From contig NC_133476.1 in NCBI RefSeq assembly GCF_025370935.1, positions 13,585,411 to 13,649,410 of the forward strand: DNA of 64,000 bases. The letters run 5' to 3'. The notes under the pieces were generated by a model that saw only the letters and a list, made by a program, of their open reading frames with translations, was not told the DNA's origin and did no database searches. Below are positions 41,701-52,600 of this stretch, in pieces. How positions within the stretch are numbered: position 1 is the stretch's first letter; every line of letters begins with the position of its first letter. This DNA comes from Choristoneura fumiferana (taxonomy: Eukaryota > Arthropoda > Insecta > Lepidoptera > Tortricidae). A program made the translations under genes and the position numbers.

Positions 41701-43395
41701 TTTTTTTACTCCTCTACATAAAATTTTTGTAACGTTTACTTAATATATGTAGTAGTAGTAAATCTTTTCTTAACAATTACCCAAAATAATTTAATATTTA
41801 GTTTCAGCCGTTCTGAAGAGACGCGCGAAAAACACATTTCTTAAACTTATTTTTTCTCTACATACGAGAAAAATATAAGAACATACAAAAGTCAGGAAAC
41901 AAATTTTCCTAGTTTGGTAGTGATTTGTATACATACCTAAATCCCAGGTCTCGTTTTTGTGATTTTCAATTTCTTTCTCCGCTATTATGAACCAGATGCA
42001 GGCAAGCCAGTGCGCTACCAGCGAGAAAGAGAGCATTAACAGCGTCAATATGAGCGCCGAGTACTGCGAGTAGCGGTCCATCTTTTGCAGCAGCCGAGCC
42101 AGCCGGAGCAACCGCGTTAATTTCACTAAATGTACGTTCCCGTGAGTTGATTCCTGCAATATTTTTTTTTTTTTAAACATTATTTTCTTTATCGATTATT
42201 ACAAGTCTACGCGCAATTTGATTTTGTTGCGCGAGAACTTTCGAAGTTGGAAAATAGCCTAAGTATGGTAATTATTTTTTTAAATGCAGATTTCATTGAT
42301 GAACTATTTTTTTTAATTATTTAGTTCGGTATTTTCAGAAATTGTCATCGATTTAAAAACCAACAAATATACAAAATTTCCCTGATTTGTTAAATCAATA
42401 TAGACTGTCAATGAATCTGAACCTGAACCTGCGCATCAAAATTTTAAATCATTTCGAATGCCGAAAGCGGGTAACATACAACAGGACGGATGGCTTGCAA
42501 AAAGTTAACGCTACAATGTTAGCGCCCTAGTTACCCTCACAAACGTTCTAAATCAAGCAACATTGTAATATCCAAACGTAGAAACGTGTCCACACTACCA
42601 GCCGAGCGGAAACGACCCGGAGAGTTCTCAGTTTAAGCGATAATTAATTTAAATAGCAACGCGCTTAAATTAATTAGCCGCTGGCAATTCGCTCACCGCG
42701 CCGCTGTACACGTCGGACGCATAAAGTAGGTCGAACGGAGCGCTGCAAGGAGATCCACGACGAACCACGATCTAATGTAATTAAGGGCTATTAACTTAGA
42801 ATCCGACACAACCTCTCCTTTTTTGCTTACAAACGTTGTTCGGAAATTAAGAACTATATCTGAAACATAAATATTAAGTTGAAATGTTTGAGAGTTTCAT
42901 ACAAAAACACGTCAGGTTCATACGGAACTGCTCATACCGACAATAAATAAAGCTTCGACCACGACGTCACTCGTTACGCTGATCCTGGGGTGACCTTCGT
43001 CAACGAAGCTGGCGTTGTAAGGCACCACGACCGCGACATAGAAAGTGGCTATAAGGATCAACCAATCCCAGAATGTTTTGAAGACACCATAATGCGATAT
43101 TATAAATTTTGACTTTTTGATCGCCGACGTTTTGTATTCCGGCAGCGGCGGGTCGGATGAGTGAAGAAGGTTCTGAAAAGATAAGTAGGATTGTGTTTTG
43201 GCTTCTATCAACATTAGACAATTACAAAAAATGTTAGCTTTAATTAAAGGTTACCTTACTAACATTGTTGAGTTTTATTTACTCTTCGTTTTTCCGGTTT
43301 ATAATGTCCTGAAAGCTGATAAAGTACCGCTCTAGACCGGCGCCTGCCCATGTTGGCGGGCGAAGGCGCTTCCGGGTCCAAATTGCCATTCGGGT
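35748..43395 (-). CDS. Elk: ELK-type voltage-gated K+ channel, 12 exons, 5' end missing
   Basis: Plasma-membrane potassium channel of the KCNH/ELK class. Coding exons, transcription order: 43283-43395 (start uncertain), 42938-43172, 42697-42859, 41937-42153, 39920-40099, 38882-39081, 38349-38598, 38149-38264, 37784-38067, 36995-37193, 36658-36813, 35748-36224. Splice sites are GT-AG and phases agree from exon 2 on, apart from one base lost in exon 3. Visible parts: GRRRSRAVLYQLSGHY before S1; S1 with FKTFWDWLILIATFYVAVVV; S2-S3 in exon 3; S4 LVKLTRLLRLARLLQK; pore helix and filter TSVGFGNVS in exon 5; C-linker and cyclic-nucleotide-binding homology domain in exons 6-9 (FCAPGEYLVHKGD); a long tail ending KFNINT. 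EAG and ERG fit less well than ELK. Exons for the N-terminal PAS domain should lie at higher coordinates but were not found before the 100-N gap. Confidence 0.93.
39168..39317. mobile_element. Fold-back MITE in ELK intron 5
   Basis: 'gagtttagacttg' and 'gaaaaatc' on the left mirror 'gatttttc' and 'caagtctaaactc' on the right; inner arms 'aagttgcatta' and 'taatgcaactt' pair too. Confidence 0.75.
39523..39725. repeat. Interspersed non-coding repeat in ELK intron 5
   Basis: 'attataaatgcgaaagtgtg' then (tttg)n, ending 'gacaaagtcgcaggcaacag'. Same family as the stretches at 7575 and 14030. Confidence 0.5.
39773..39892. mobile_element. MITE family 1, complete copy (120 bp)
   Basis: A nearly full-length palindrome: GAGGCCGTATTGCCTAACG on the left and CGTTAGGCAATACAGCCTC on the right, with arms of about 52 bp. 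It serves as the reference for the interrupted copy at 14597-14987. It lies 28 bp from ELK exon 5. Confidence 0.85.
40833..40957. mobile_element. Fold-back MITE, right end truncated
   Basis: The left end GGGGCTGTTTCACCATCC is followed by 'ttagtgttaactgacggtta'; the right arm 'taaccgtcagttaacactaa' is present, but the terminal GGATGGTGAAACAGCCCC is missing. Confidence 0.7.
41036..41706. repeat. GGTTCC/GGAACC repeat with tandem end duplication
   Basis: Shares its start, (tctg)n and end block with 31845-32870. The end block 'cgtaatggctacggaac' to 'gctcttggccggttttttt' appears twice in a row (about 41589-41647 and 41648-41706). Confidence 0.65.
42154..42696. other. ELK intron 3, no further feature
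   Basis: No gene or clear repeat recognised. Confidence 0.4.
42697..42859 (-). pseudogene. Elk: ELK exon 3 (S2-S3) with a one-base deletion
   Basis: Starts after TTTCAG and ends before GTGAGC. It encodes IVLNFRTTFVSKKGEVVSDS, then NYIRSWFVVDLLAAL, and after a frame change FDLLYASDVYSG. The frame breaks at the G pair 42737-42738 (CC on the coding strand, where CCC would restore it). With one added base the exon is 164 nt and both junction phases fit. No open frame covers it, so gene finders will skip it. Typed as broken, but I think the lesion is a consensus error. Confidence 0.85.
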
Positions 43396-43741
43396 CTGGA
43401 AGTAGGCAACTAGATTCAGCTCGGAACCGGGCGCCCAAGAGTGCCGCTGCGGGTACAAATGGGATAACGCTAGAGTGACCACGCCAGCCGAAGGCCGCAC
43501 CGCGGCTCCTGTACGCATAAACCACCCTGTTACCATCTCGATCCCACTCGACGATACTATTAACTATACAAAAATACCATCTACTTAGTTCAAACAGTTT
43601 TCCATGCAAGGTTTTCATTGAAAGCTAAGCTCTAGAAAGAAAATACGCAAAAATGCTCGTGAGCTTAAAGGATATTCAAATAGAATTCTAAGTAGCTGAA
43701 GATAATTCTGAATTCGTACTCGTATCACAGTAAATCACCAG

Positions 43742-43880
43742 TACCACTACCATGAGTTTACAGCGTCCGTACTCGATAGCGACGGCGTAAATTATTTGTA
43801 TGGAGAATTGTACAGCGCCTCTACAAATAATTTACGCCGTCGCTATCGAGTACGGTCACTGTTAACTCATGGTAGTGGTA
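43742..43880. mobile_element. Fold-back MITE upstream of ELK exon 1
   Basis: Arms of about 60 bp: TACCACTACCATGAGTT on the left mirrors AACTCATGGTAGTGGTA on the right, and 'ctcgatagcgacggcgtaaa' mirrors 'tttacgccgtcgctatcgag'. Confidence 0.85.
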
Positions 43881-44158
43881 ATGTTGAGTAAGTTTTAGGA
43901 ACATTGAGCATTTTTATGCTGCTATGTTGGAATTTTCTTTCTAGATATTTTTCAGAAAACCCTGTAATGGGAATGTCGCCAGCAAAGCTGATGAAGACGC
44001 TAATAATTATTTCTAACTAGGTATTTGATATGATAACTATATGATAATATTACCTTTCTACTGATACAAAAAAATTGTGATGAAAGGTTATAACTATGTA
44101 TTTAATATGAATGTGTAAAAATAGTGCGTAAGTATAGAATAGAAACATGTGATTAACT

Positions 44159-44258
44159 NNNNNNNNNNNNNNNNNNNNNNNNNNNNNNNNNNNNNNNNNN
44201 NNNNNNNNNNNNNNNNNNNNNNNNNNNNNNNNNNNNNNNNNNNNNNNNNNNNNNNNNN
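44159..44258. other. Assembly gap, exactly 100 N
   Basis: A round 100-N run is the conventional placeholder for unknown distance, so the adjacency and orientation of contigs A and B are not proven by sequence. Confidence 0.97.
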
Positions 44259-44604
44259 GAAAATAATTTTGCTCCCGAGTGGCTCAAACAATTTTTCACA
44301 CCGAGCATTAAGTAAATAGAAAAAAAAAATCGAAATATTATTAAAGAATAACCGGCATAGAAAATGGCGTGACTTTACAATTATCAACTTCAAAAAATGC
44401 CATTTGCAATAAAACACTTAAAAAAGCCTTGAACAGAAAAGTCGCACTTTGCTCCCTCTCGCCAGGGAGGAAAAGTTAGTTTTCTGTAGGAGAGGTGTGA
44501 AAATTAGTTGACGCCTTGCGGAAGCCGGTTTTCAATTAAAATTTATTCAAAAAAATTTAATACCGCATCATAAACTTAACAAACAACAATTTTGTATTTG
44601 GCAG
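44259..44604. other. Start of contig B, intronic or intergenic
   Basis: AT-rich with no exon recognised other than the one beginning at 44605. A stretch near 44450-44480 ('gctccctctcgccagggagg') may belong to a repeat. Confidence 0.35.
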
Positions 44605-47183
44605 CAGCCAGCGGCGGTGGCGGCGGCGGCGTCAGCGTCGGCGGTGGCGACGGCGGCGGCGGCGGCGGAGGCGGACATCGAGGTGCGGCGCGTGGCGGGC
44701 GCGGCGCGGCGGCCGCACCTGCTCAGCGACGAGCGCGACGGGCTCAGCGACCGCCCGCCCGCCGCCGTGCTGCTGCTCGTGCTGGGTGACGCACACACAC
44801 ACACACACCCTGCCTAACTTGAACCAATCACAGCTGGAATAGCACTTAGTGACACTCCGCAACTCACGTGTTTACATTCGCCTTCTACTTAAATCGACAT
44901 AATTTTGCACAGACCCAACAATATAATTTTCATCTCTCCTGCTCGGAAAGTTTAATTTTCATGGGTAGATAGCCGGGTGGAAAATTGCGTTTTCATCTCT
45001 AGGGTGGAAAGTATTTTTTTTTTTATTTTTCGATTAGCCACGGAGTCGAATATAATTGAGTCACGTCATTGACACTTTTTTTTTCACGTTTCGGCATGGC
45101 CATCTAGATGCACGTCGTGACCAAGGGGCTTATATACAACACTGGAGGCTGAACGCCGAACATCCGTTTGAAACAAGAAATTTGATCTTTATTAGGTACG
45201 CTACGAACATATTCCATCTCTTTCTTTAGATAGGTTAAGAAAGAGATGGAAGTCATTCGTGAAATATGAAAAAAAGAGATGGAATATATATATAAATAAG
45301 TAATACAGGTCAAACTTCTTCGTTCGGCGTTCAACCTCCAGTTTTGTATATAAGCTCCTTGGTCGTGACCAACTGGATTTTTTTATAGTCGGCCGTGGCA
45401 AGTGGTCAGTTGAAAAGGTACCATTGGAGGTTGGATAAAAGTTAATTCAATTCATTATTATTCTCATGTTTTATGTATTTTACTTTCCGCACAGTCGAAA
45501 TGAAAAGTAGAATGTCTAACTCGGGTGAAATTACCCATCTTCCCTCGAACTATTGGCGCTCTCGCTTCGTTCGAGCGCCAGAAATATCTCGGGTGAAAAG
45601 GGTCACTTTCCACCCTTGGTTATCAATCTACTAAAGAGTTCATCCACAAAATTAAACTGAGCACATAGTTTCCGAACAATACACCACATGCATGCTATCA
45701 AGTAAACATTACAAAAACCGTCTACATTATTATCTATTCTGTGCCCATACTCACTGTGGCGTGGCGTGGCGTTGCAATAACCTGCTTTTGTACACTAAAC
45801 TACCTACGTGTACTGTGGTACCCACAGACGCACCAACTCACGCTTCTGGCGGTCTCCGGGCGCTCACTCACAAAATTGTTTGGTAGCGCTGAGCACGAAC
45901 TATTCTTTTACGAAACGCGTTAATATTTTGAGTAATATTGATGATGTTTGAGCCCATACTTACATAACGTTCATTCATTTTATACCTACATGTGGAAGCG
46001 GAGGAGGGCGAATACCGCATAAAAATTTGTACGTATCGCACAGACATAGTTGTCACGTGGAAAAAGGTTCCAGTTAGTTAATATGACCATCAGTCTGAAC
46101 CAAATCAAACCGAAGTAACACCCTGCGTCTACCCTAGGTAGCCCATCTGACAATAGTAGGAGTGTTTGGAGACATCCAAACACTTGTAGAATTGTAGATA
46201 GATAGCTGTAGCGCAGTGGGTCACATAAATTAAAAAAATATTATCATATATATGGCCTTTGTAAAATAAGGTTGTACTCGTATTTCTTACACAGAGTGGA
46301 AAGATCGAATGCCACATGGATGGGAACTACCTTAAATTTACTTAAATATTGGAAATAGCGCATTCTGTGCAAAGGAGACTTTCCTTTATTTTTAAAAACA
46401 ATAAATTCTGAATTTATGGATTTTTGAAAAATCGCTTCTTAGTTGGGGATTCTAACAGGTCAAATGCGACAAAAAATAACATGCCGTATTTTATGATGCA
46501 GTTCGTAAGGGTTACTGATAAATAATTTATCTCTAAAAAACGCGTACAGTGAAGGCAGAGTTCTTGGCCAGGGATGTACTCTGTGGCCAGGGTGAAAGAG
46601 GAAATAACGAGGGCAGACAGAGGGAGCGGAAAATGAAAATATCCTTTTTGCAGTTTATAGTGATACCAACAAATTTTAAAATTTCCTTTAAATTGGCATG
46701 TTTTAAGCTTATTGGCAACTAGACGGTAGTGTAATTTTTTTTCACCATGAATGAGAGCTGAAATTTCAATCAATGTACAATTGAAATCGCAAAAATTAAG
46801 GTTGCAATTAAAAAAAAATCTACGTAGTATCACAAAAATATCTGATAACACAAGTACTCAAAAATTAGCTTAAAATGGTGCTATGATCAAACATTGAACA
46901 AGTTGTTCATTTTCGTAAAAACCTAAAAGTCCAAATATCTCAGAAACCGTGCAACTGCGTTACCTACTAAACCTATTATAGCTTTATTATAACGTTCTAA
47001 GTGCCCTCTATCAGTCATTAGCTGACACCCTGTATTGTGGTTGCGGTGTGCGCAGGCGTGCTGATGACGGCGGCGCTGGCGCTGCTGGCGGGGTGCCGCG
47101 CGCGCGCCTCGCGCCGCCGCCGCCGAGGGAAGGCGCCGCTCGCGCACGACGCTGACTACCTCGTCAACGGCATGTACCTGTAG
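44605..47183 (+). CDS. Last two exons of an unrecognised single-pass membrane protein
   Basis: Exon at 44605-44785 (after TTTGGCAG, before GTGACG) and final exon at 47056-47183 (after GTGCGCAG, stop TAG), phase 1 at the junction. Together they give a low-complexity Ala run, EADIEVRRVAG, HLLSDERDGLSDRPP, one hydrophobic helix assembled across the junction (AAVLLLVLG joined to VLMTAALALLAGC), a basic stop-transfer stretch (RARASRRRRRGK) and the short tail DADYLVNGMYL. Helix followed by basic residues means a cytoplasmic C-terminus. The exons are very GC-rich against an AT-rich background. Upstream exons are missing (contig edge). Family unknown; the DYLVNGMYL terminus looks like a conserved sorting or binding tail and should identify it in a search. 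Confidence 0.7.
44786..47055 (+). other. Intron of the membrane-protein gene, with repeats
   Basis: Begins with a (CA)n microsatellite at about 44790-44808. It includes the fold-back at 45110-45370 and repeat-like blocks around 44900-45050 and 45480-45620 that share 'tttcatctct' and 'ggtggaaa' motifs. A minus-strand 145-codon frame at 46414-46851 has no recognisable domain. Confidence 0.45.
45110..45370. mobile_element. Fold-back MITE, ~260 bp
   Basis: 'gaccaaggggcttatataca' and 'ggaggctgaacgccgaac' on the left mirror 'gttcggcgttcaacctcc' and 'tgtatataagctccttggtc' on the right. Confidence 0.78.
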
Positions 47184-48375
47184 GCCGTACAGGCTGCAGG
47201 CGCCCGGCCCCGGCTGACTGACTGACCGAGCGAGCTGCTCTACTCCCATTATCAGGTTCATTGATGGGGGCTACTAGGATAAAGAACTACTGGAAATAGG
47301 CTAGCGGCCTTGGTTCGTCACATCGCATACCCGCCCCTAGCTAGTAGCCGCAGCATACTAACTTTACTCGCGGACTCGCTGTCCGCGATAAGCGCTAATG
47401 TGCTCGGGCCTGTGGCCTCTGGGTGAGGTTTATACGGGGTGCCCTCATGTCCTCCAATATAAGTATGTGTAGGGGCCATCCATAAAGTACGTTAGTAATG
47501 CTCTGAAAATCGCAATTATGTTGTTTCTGCCCTCCCCCTAAATGTGTGACTAATTTAAGGATGATCTTCCCTAATGAGTTGGGCCGTCTGATTGTTTTCG
47601 ATGCCCGTTGGCGTCCCAGTTCACTAGCGTTACTTACCGCCACTTACCACATATGGAACACAAACGTATTTTTGGTGTCGACATAGAATAAGTAAAGTAC
47701 AGAAACCTTTACTGCCATACAAAAGTGACGTTTAGGCATAAGAATCGTGCCTCTGTGTCCATCGCATCCCCATGTCCAGGGTCCCAGACATCTACTTACA
47801 GCGGAAAATAAAATCGTGTCGAGGCAAAAATGCGACCTACTACATACATCTGTCTGTGCTCACAGGTACTCGTCCACTGTAGAACGTCTCATAAGTGTCT
47901 TCATTATTTTTCCTGTCAGGCTAGTCAAGCATTATGTGATATTTTTCTCTACGACATTTTGTGTAAAAAGGTTCGACAGTACCTGGCTTACACCTCTTCA
48001 TTAAATTACCTAACATCGGTAATATTCACGATAATCTAACCGGGACGTACGCGCATCATGATGATAAGTATTAATATAATTAATTAATTAGAAAGAGAAC
48101 GAGCAGCGTGGTGGTGCGGCACACAGCAACAGGCAGAACTAATACTTACTCATTCCTACCTTTTACAACAAAATGTCGAGGTTGCAATATGTAATGAACG
48201 TATGCATCCGGATTCTTTAAAATGGATGACTTACAATTAAAATTAGCACCGCATCCGAAATATAATTTCCTCCAACTCGGGGTTGTAGTCATGCAGTAGG
48301 TACGCGAGGTCTCATGCATGCGCAAGCGATTAATGCAACAGCAATTAAAGACGCAATACTTACGTACGGACGGAC
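47184..48375. other. 3' UTR/downstream DNA of the membrane-protein gene
   Basis: GC-rich just after the stop, then average composition. No second gene could be supported; open frames of 60-90 codons look random. Confidence 0.4.
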
Positions 48376-48599
48376 CAGTGGCGTAGCTAGGTAACCTAGG
48401 GCCCTGGGGCAAATTAAAAAATGGAGCCCACTGCTATCAAAACTGGTAAGGTTTTTTGAAGTAAAATCATTATATATACGAATACTTTAAAAATGTTAAG
48501 CAGCTTTATCTTCAGCTATAAAGCAGAATTTGGAGGGCCCCTTGAGCTTGAGGGCCCCGGGGCACTGCCCCGCCTAGCCCCTTGGTAGCTACGCCACTG
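48376..48599. mobile_element. hAT MITE, 224 bp, 8-bp TSD
   Basis: Ends CAGTGGCGTAGCTAGG and TAGCTACGCCACTG; the 8-mer GGACGGAC lies on both sides (48368-48375 and 48600-48607). Inner arms include 'agggccctggggca' against 'tgccccggggccct'-type pairing. Confidence 0.88.
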
Positions 48600-48624
48600 G
48601 GACGGACCTACATACGCGACGGGT

Positions 48625-48735
48625 CATCATCATCACCACCCGGCCACCCGGAAGACGTCCACGGCTGAACAAAGGCCTCCCCCTTAGAACGCCACAATGA
48701 ACGACAACTCGCTTCTTGCATTCATCTTACATACG
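48625..48735 (-). mobile_element. RTE-like LINE 3' fragment, minus strand
   Basis: The reverse complement matches the end of 15545-15735: 'gagttgtcgttcattgtggc' and 'gttctaagggggaggccttt', followed by a (gatgat)n tail. It abuts BEL element 2. Confidence 0.6.
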
Positions 48736-48740
48736 CAACG

Positions 48741-49637
48741 TATCGTGCCTTCTAGACCCTCGGATAAGAAAACCGTTTGCCTGAATTCGTAATAGGGGGG
48801 TATAGGTTCGTTGGGGACGATAAATGGAACTAAAGGATACACAATACTAGCCACGTGAATATAGAAGAAGAAGTTGACTTCGGTCGTGTATCTTTATTAA
48901 TAACATGTATGTATATACATGGTCTTATCTACAGTGGCTTCACCTTGTATAATATGAGGGCCTGGTCTACCCAGAGTTACCCTCTCTGTACAGTCGATTA
49001 CGTCTCCAGTCTAGACACTGCGTAAGTGTGCCTTGGTGTCCTACGTATCCTCAGTTCCTGCTCAGTTAGGGGAACTTATTGTACAGGGATTATGGGTGTC
49101 GTAAGCCCTATAATACCCTGAGCCTGACACCAGCTGGACATGGCGGCTGTGCCGCCACGGGGCCCTCCTTCCTACCCCTTCAGGCCCGACCCGTATGCTC
49201 CAACTCATAATCGACCGTACTACAATGGCTTGCCAGTATGCTTCCGATACATACTCATGGGAGTCCCGGACTCTATAAGAATGGATCTTCTGAATGACCG
49301 ATAGCTGACCCATTCCTCCACATCCATGTAGCTAGATATATCGATTATAAAAGCGTATATATACATGAGCACTTACCAGGATCATCTCTGGTCACCGCGA
49401 GGAGTCAGCCATGCCATCGCACTCGCAATCCACACGCAAAATGTCTTTCTGCCTCAAATACCCTCTCTCTCGCATTCTTTTACGCGCCGTATTCTGTCAC
49501 CCGAAGGTTAACACACAAGAGGATCGGTTAAAGCATAGACAAGGAAAAACGTTGCCACATCGCAATATAGATTGACATAAGGCAGGGTTGACACTTACCA
49601 ACTGTTTTACGGCGACTCGTGCATAGAATGCGCGACA
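48741..49637 (-). repeat. 3' LTR of BEL element 2
   Basis: About 897 bp, TATCGTGCCT to GCGCGACA on the plus strand. Carries the element-2 'ca' insertion near 49065. Confidence 0.93.
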
Positions 49638-49655
49638 CTCCCACAAGAAAAGAGG

Positions 49656-52600
49656 TTATTGCAGCAGGGCGAGTAGGTGCCGCGTCCATTCCAGGATTTT
49701 ATCCCTGGCACGAATGGCAGCAACCCTCTTGCTCCTCACAGGCTCCCCCTCTTCGCACTGCTCCTCCAGTGGTGGTACTTCAGGATTGCTAGTCTCTGCG
49801 CGGTCTACTGGAGTATTCCTCTCGATGTCAGTTTGATCATCTAGTGCCTCTGGAGTTGTGTCATCTGGTAAGTTCCTCTCAATCACCTCGTTCTGTTGTC
49901 CAGATAGAGCCTCTGCTTCTGGCTCGTCATCCTCTATTTCCAGGGGGTAGAGGTGCCCAACGGAACGTGTAGTTATAGAGTCGTTAACCTTGACTCTTGC
50001 AACTCTGTGCTCGCCATCACGGCCTTCGGTTAACGCGTCAATTCTGCCCACCTTCCACTGATTTCTATTTTTATGGTCTGATTTTATCTGCACAAGGTCG
50101 CCTACTTGTGGTTTACGGTGGGACCTGACCCTGGGTGCTTTGGTGCGTGGTTGTACCGCTCCCTGAGACTTGTGAGGTACTGTCCTATAAACATTCTTTT
50201 AAACTCTTCCATCATCTTGAGTCCTCTTTTCCAGCTCTCAATCAGGTCACCTTTTATGGCTGTACTCCCCGTTGGAGCTTCTGCCATAGATGGTCTCGTT
50301 GTTAAGCATTCCCCTAGACTTAAGAAGTCAGCTGGTCGCAGGACATGTTCTACTTCAGTACCCACTTTTGTTAAGGGCCGTGTGTTTAATACCGCCTCCA
50401 CTTCCTTCAGTACTGTCAATAGCTTGTTTTCATTGAGCAGGTGCTTTTCTAACATTCTTTTGAGGCAGTGTTTTACCAGGGCTATAAGTCTCTCATAAAA
50501 GGCGCCATGCCATGGAGCAAGTTGGGGAATAAATCTCCATTGGATCTTATTCACAATGCAGTATGGCTGCTGTACTACTTCTGAAACTAGTTTGAAGCAC
50601 GTTGCGTTGTCCGAGTACATCCTATGCGGTATACCTCTAGTAGCCGCAAACCTCCGTAACGCTAGGAGACACTCTTCCGCTGAAAGGTCCTTCACGATCT
50701 CCAGATGGATAGCTCTGATTGTTAAACAGGTAAACAAGGCTACCCATCGTTTTTCTCTGCCACTAGGTGTACTCACAAACAGAGGGCCAAAATAGTCTAC
50801 CCCCGTATAGGTATAGGGTTTGCTATAGTTCACACGCTCTGGTGGTAGCGCCGGTGTGTCCGGTAGCCTATACGGTCCTCCGCCGTGCTTCATACATTGT
50901 AGACACCTTCTAAGCACCTTCGTCACCTGCGGTTTCCCTTGTGGGATCCAGTATCGCTCTCTGATAGAGTTTAATGTATGCGAAGGCCCCACGTGGTAAT
51001 TACGCTCATGAGTGTCTTTAATGATCTTGTCCGTAAACTGACTATTTCTGGGTAATAATATTGGATATTTCTTATCGTAGCTCCATGTTGTATTTGCCAT
51101 ACGCCCGCGGCATCTCAGAACGCCATCCACGTCTAAAAAGAGATCTAGATTTCTCGCCAGATGCGTTCTCTTCCCATCCAGTTCTTCAGGGAAGTGTTTC
51201 TTTTGCAATTCTATTATATTGCTTATAGTTTCAGCTCCGTCGGACACCTGTTGATTGTCGATTTTTTCTTGTTGGTTATCGGAATTATCTAGCTCCATGA
51301 GTTCATCGGTGGGATATTCACTGTACTCAATGGGCTTGCTCTGACCTTGGTAGTTTGAGTCATCTTTTCTAGGATTGGTTGGGCCTTCACTCAGCTCTAG
51401 GGGTCGCTCAGGCCTCCTTCCTCATCCATGGATACTTCACGTCTGTGTTCACCTGAGCTGTCGCTCAGGACCTCCCCAAAAGAAAGAAGGTTTTGATGTT
51501 CTTGGTATACCCGGTCTTCCGGCCAAGTGGATTCATCTCTGACAAGAACTCTGGTCCATTGTACCAAAGGTCCATTTTTTCTTTAAACAGTTCTGGTCGC
51601 GTAGCGATGTCAGCAGGATTCGACTTTGTGTTAATGTAACACATCTCAGTATTAGGATGATTTCTTTTAATTTCGTTAACTCTGTTCGCAACAAAGGGAG
51701 GGAGGAGCTTGTTCGATTTCATCCAGCAGAGCACTACCATGCTATCTGACCATAAGTACTCTTTGGCTATTTCAAGCTCTAGATTATTCCTGGTGTATTT
51801 AAGAGTCTGCTCCCAATTAGAAACCCGAGTAACTCCAATTTGGGAATCTTCAGATCATCCTTGTCTTTAGCTTGTGATACATGAGATTTCGCCATTAGGA
51901 AAGATATTGAGCTTCGTTTTGACTTATCACCTTCAGATAGACAACTGCGGCGTAAGCGTTCTTGGACGCGTCTGTAAAACAGTGAAGTTGGTACGTGAGG
52001 TCACCTTTTGATGTGTCTGACCCTATGTATCTGGGTATCTGAATATCGGCTAAGGTATACAGGTTTTGTATTGCCTCTTGTATAGACAAGATCATATTTG
52101 TAGGCAACTTGGCGTCCCATTTCGCTTTTATCCCGCAAATGTTCTGAAAGATAAGCTTCATTGGTAATATTAGTGGGCATACAAACCCGCAAGGGTCGTA
52201 TACACGAGCTAAGGCCTGAAGCACCTTCCTCTTTGTATCCACTGGTTTGCTTATGTCGCAGTGATTCGGTGTTACATTAAGTTTTAATTTATCTTTAGAG
52301 AGATTCCAGTAAAGCCCGAGTACCTTGACATCATCACATTGGTTTGCCTTATGTGCTTCTGGTATAGTTTTCATAAATTTTTCATCATTGGATAACCAAT
52401 CTCGTATGTTCATAGATAGTTGTTCAAAGCTAGATCTCGTCTGATTGTAGATCTTCATGGCCTCTTGAACAGAGTTGGCTCCCGTCACTAAATTATCAAC
52501 ATAGCACTTATGAGAAATAGTCTTTATTAATTCTTCGTTTGATTGCGTCATATGATGCTGGATTGTGGCTGTAAGAAGAAAAGGACTTGATATAACTCCA

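Larger units (their letters stand above)
40100..41936. other. ELK intron 4, filled with repeats
   Basis: No extra ELK exon was recognised. It holds a truncated MITE (40833-40957) and two GGTTCC-type repeats (41036-41655 and 41647-41706). Confidence 0.5.

Noticed and set aside
44568..44862. Overlapping open frames on both strands rich in Ser/Ala/Arg/Gly
   Set aside because: Shadow frames of a GC-rich exon; only the plus-strand frame ending at the 44785 donor fits splice phases.
46414..46851. 145-codon minus-strand open frame
   Set aside because: AT-rich, no domain or signal I recognise, and it lies in the intron of a plus-strand gene. Kept only as a note.
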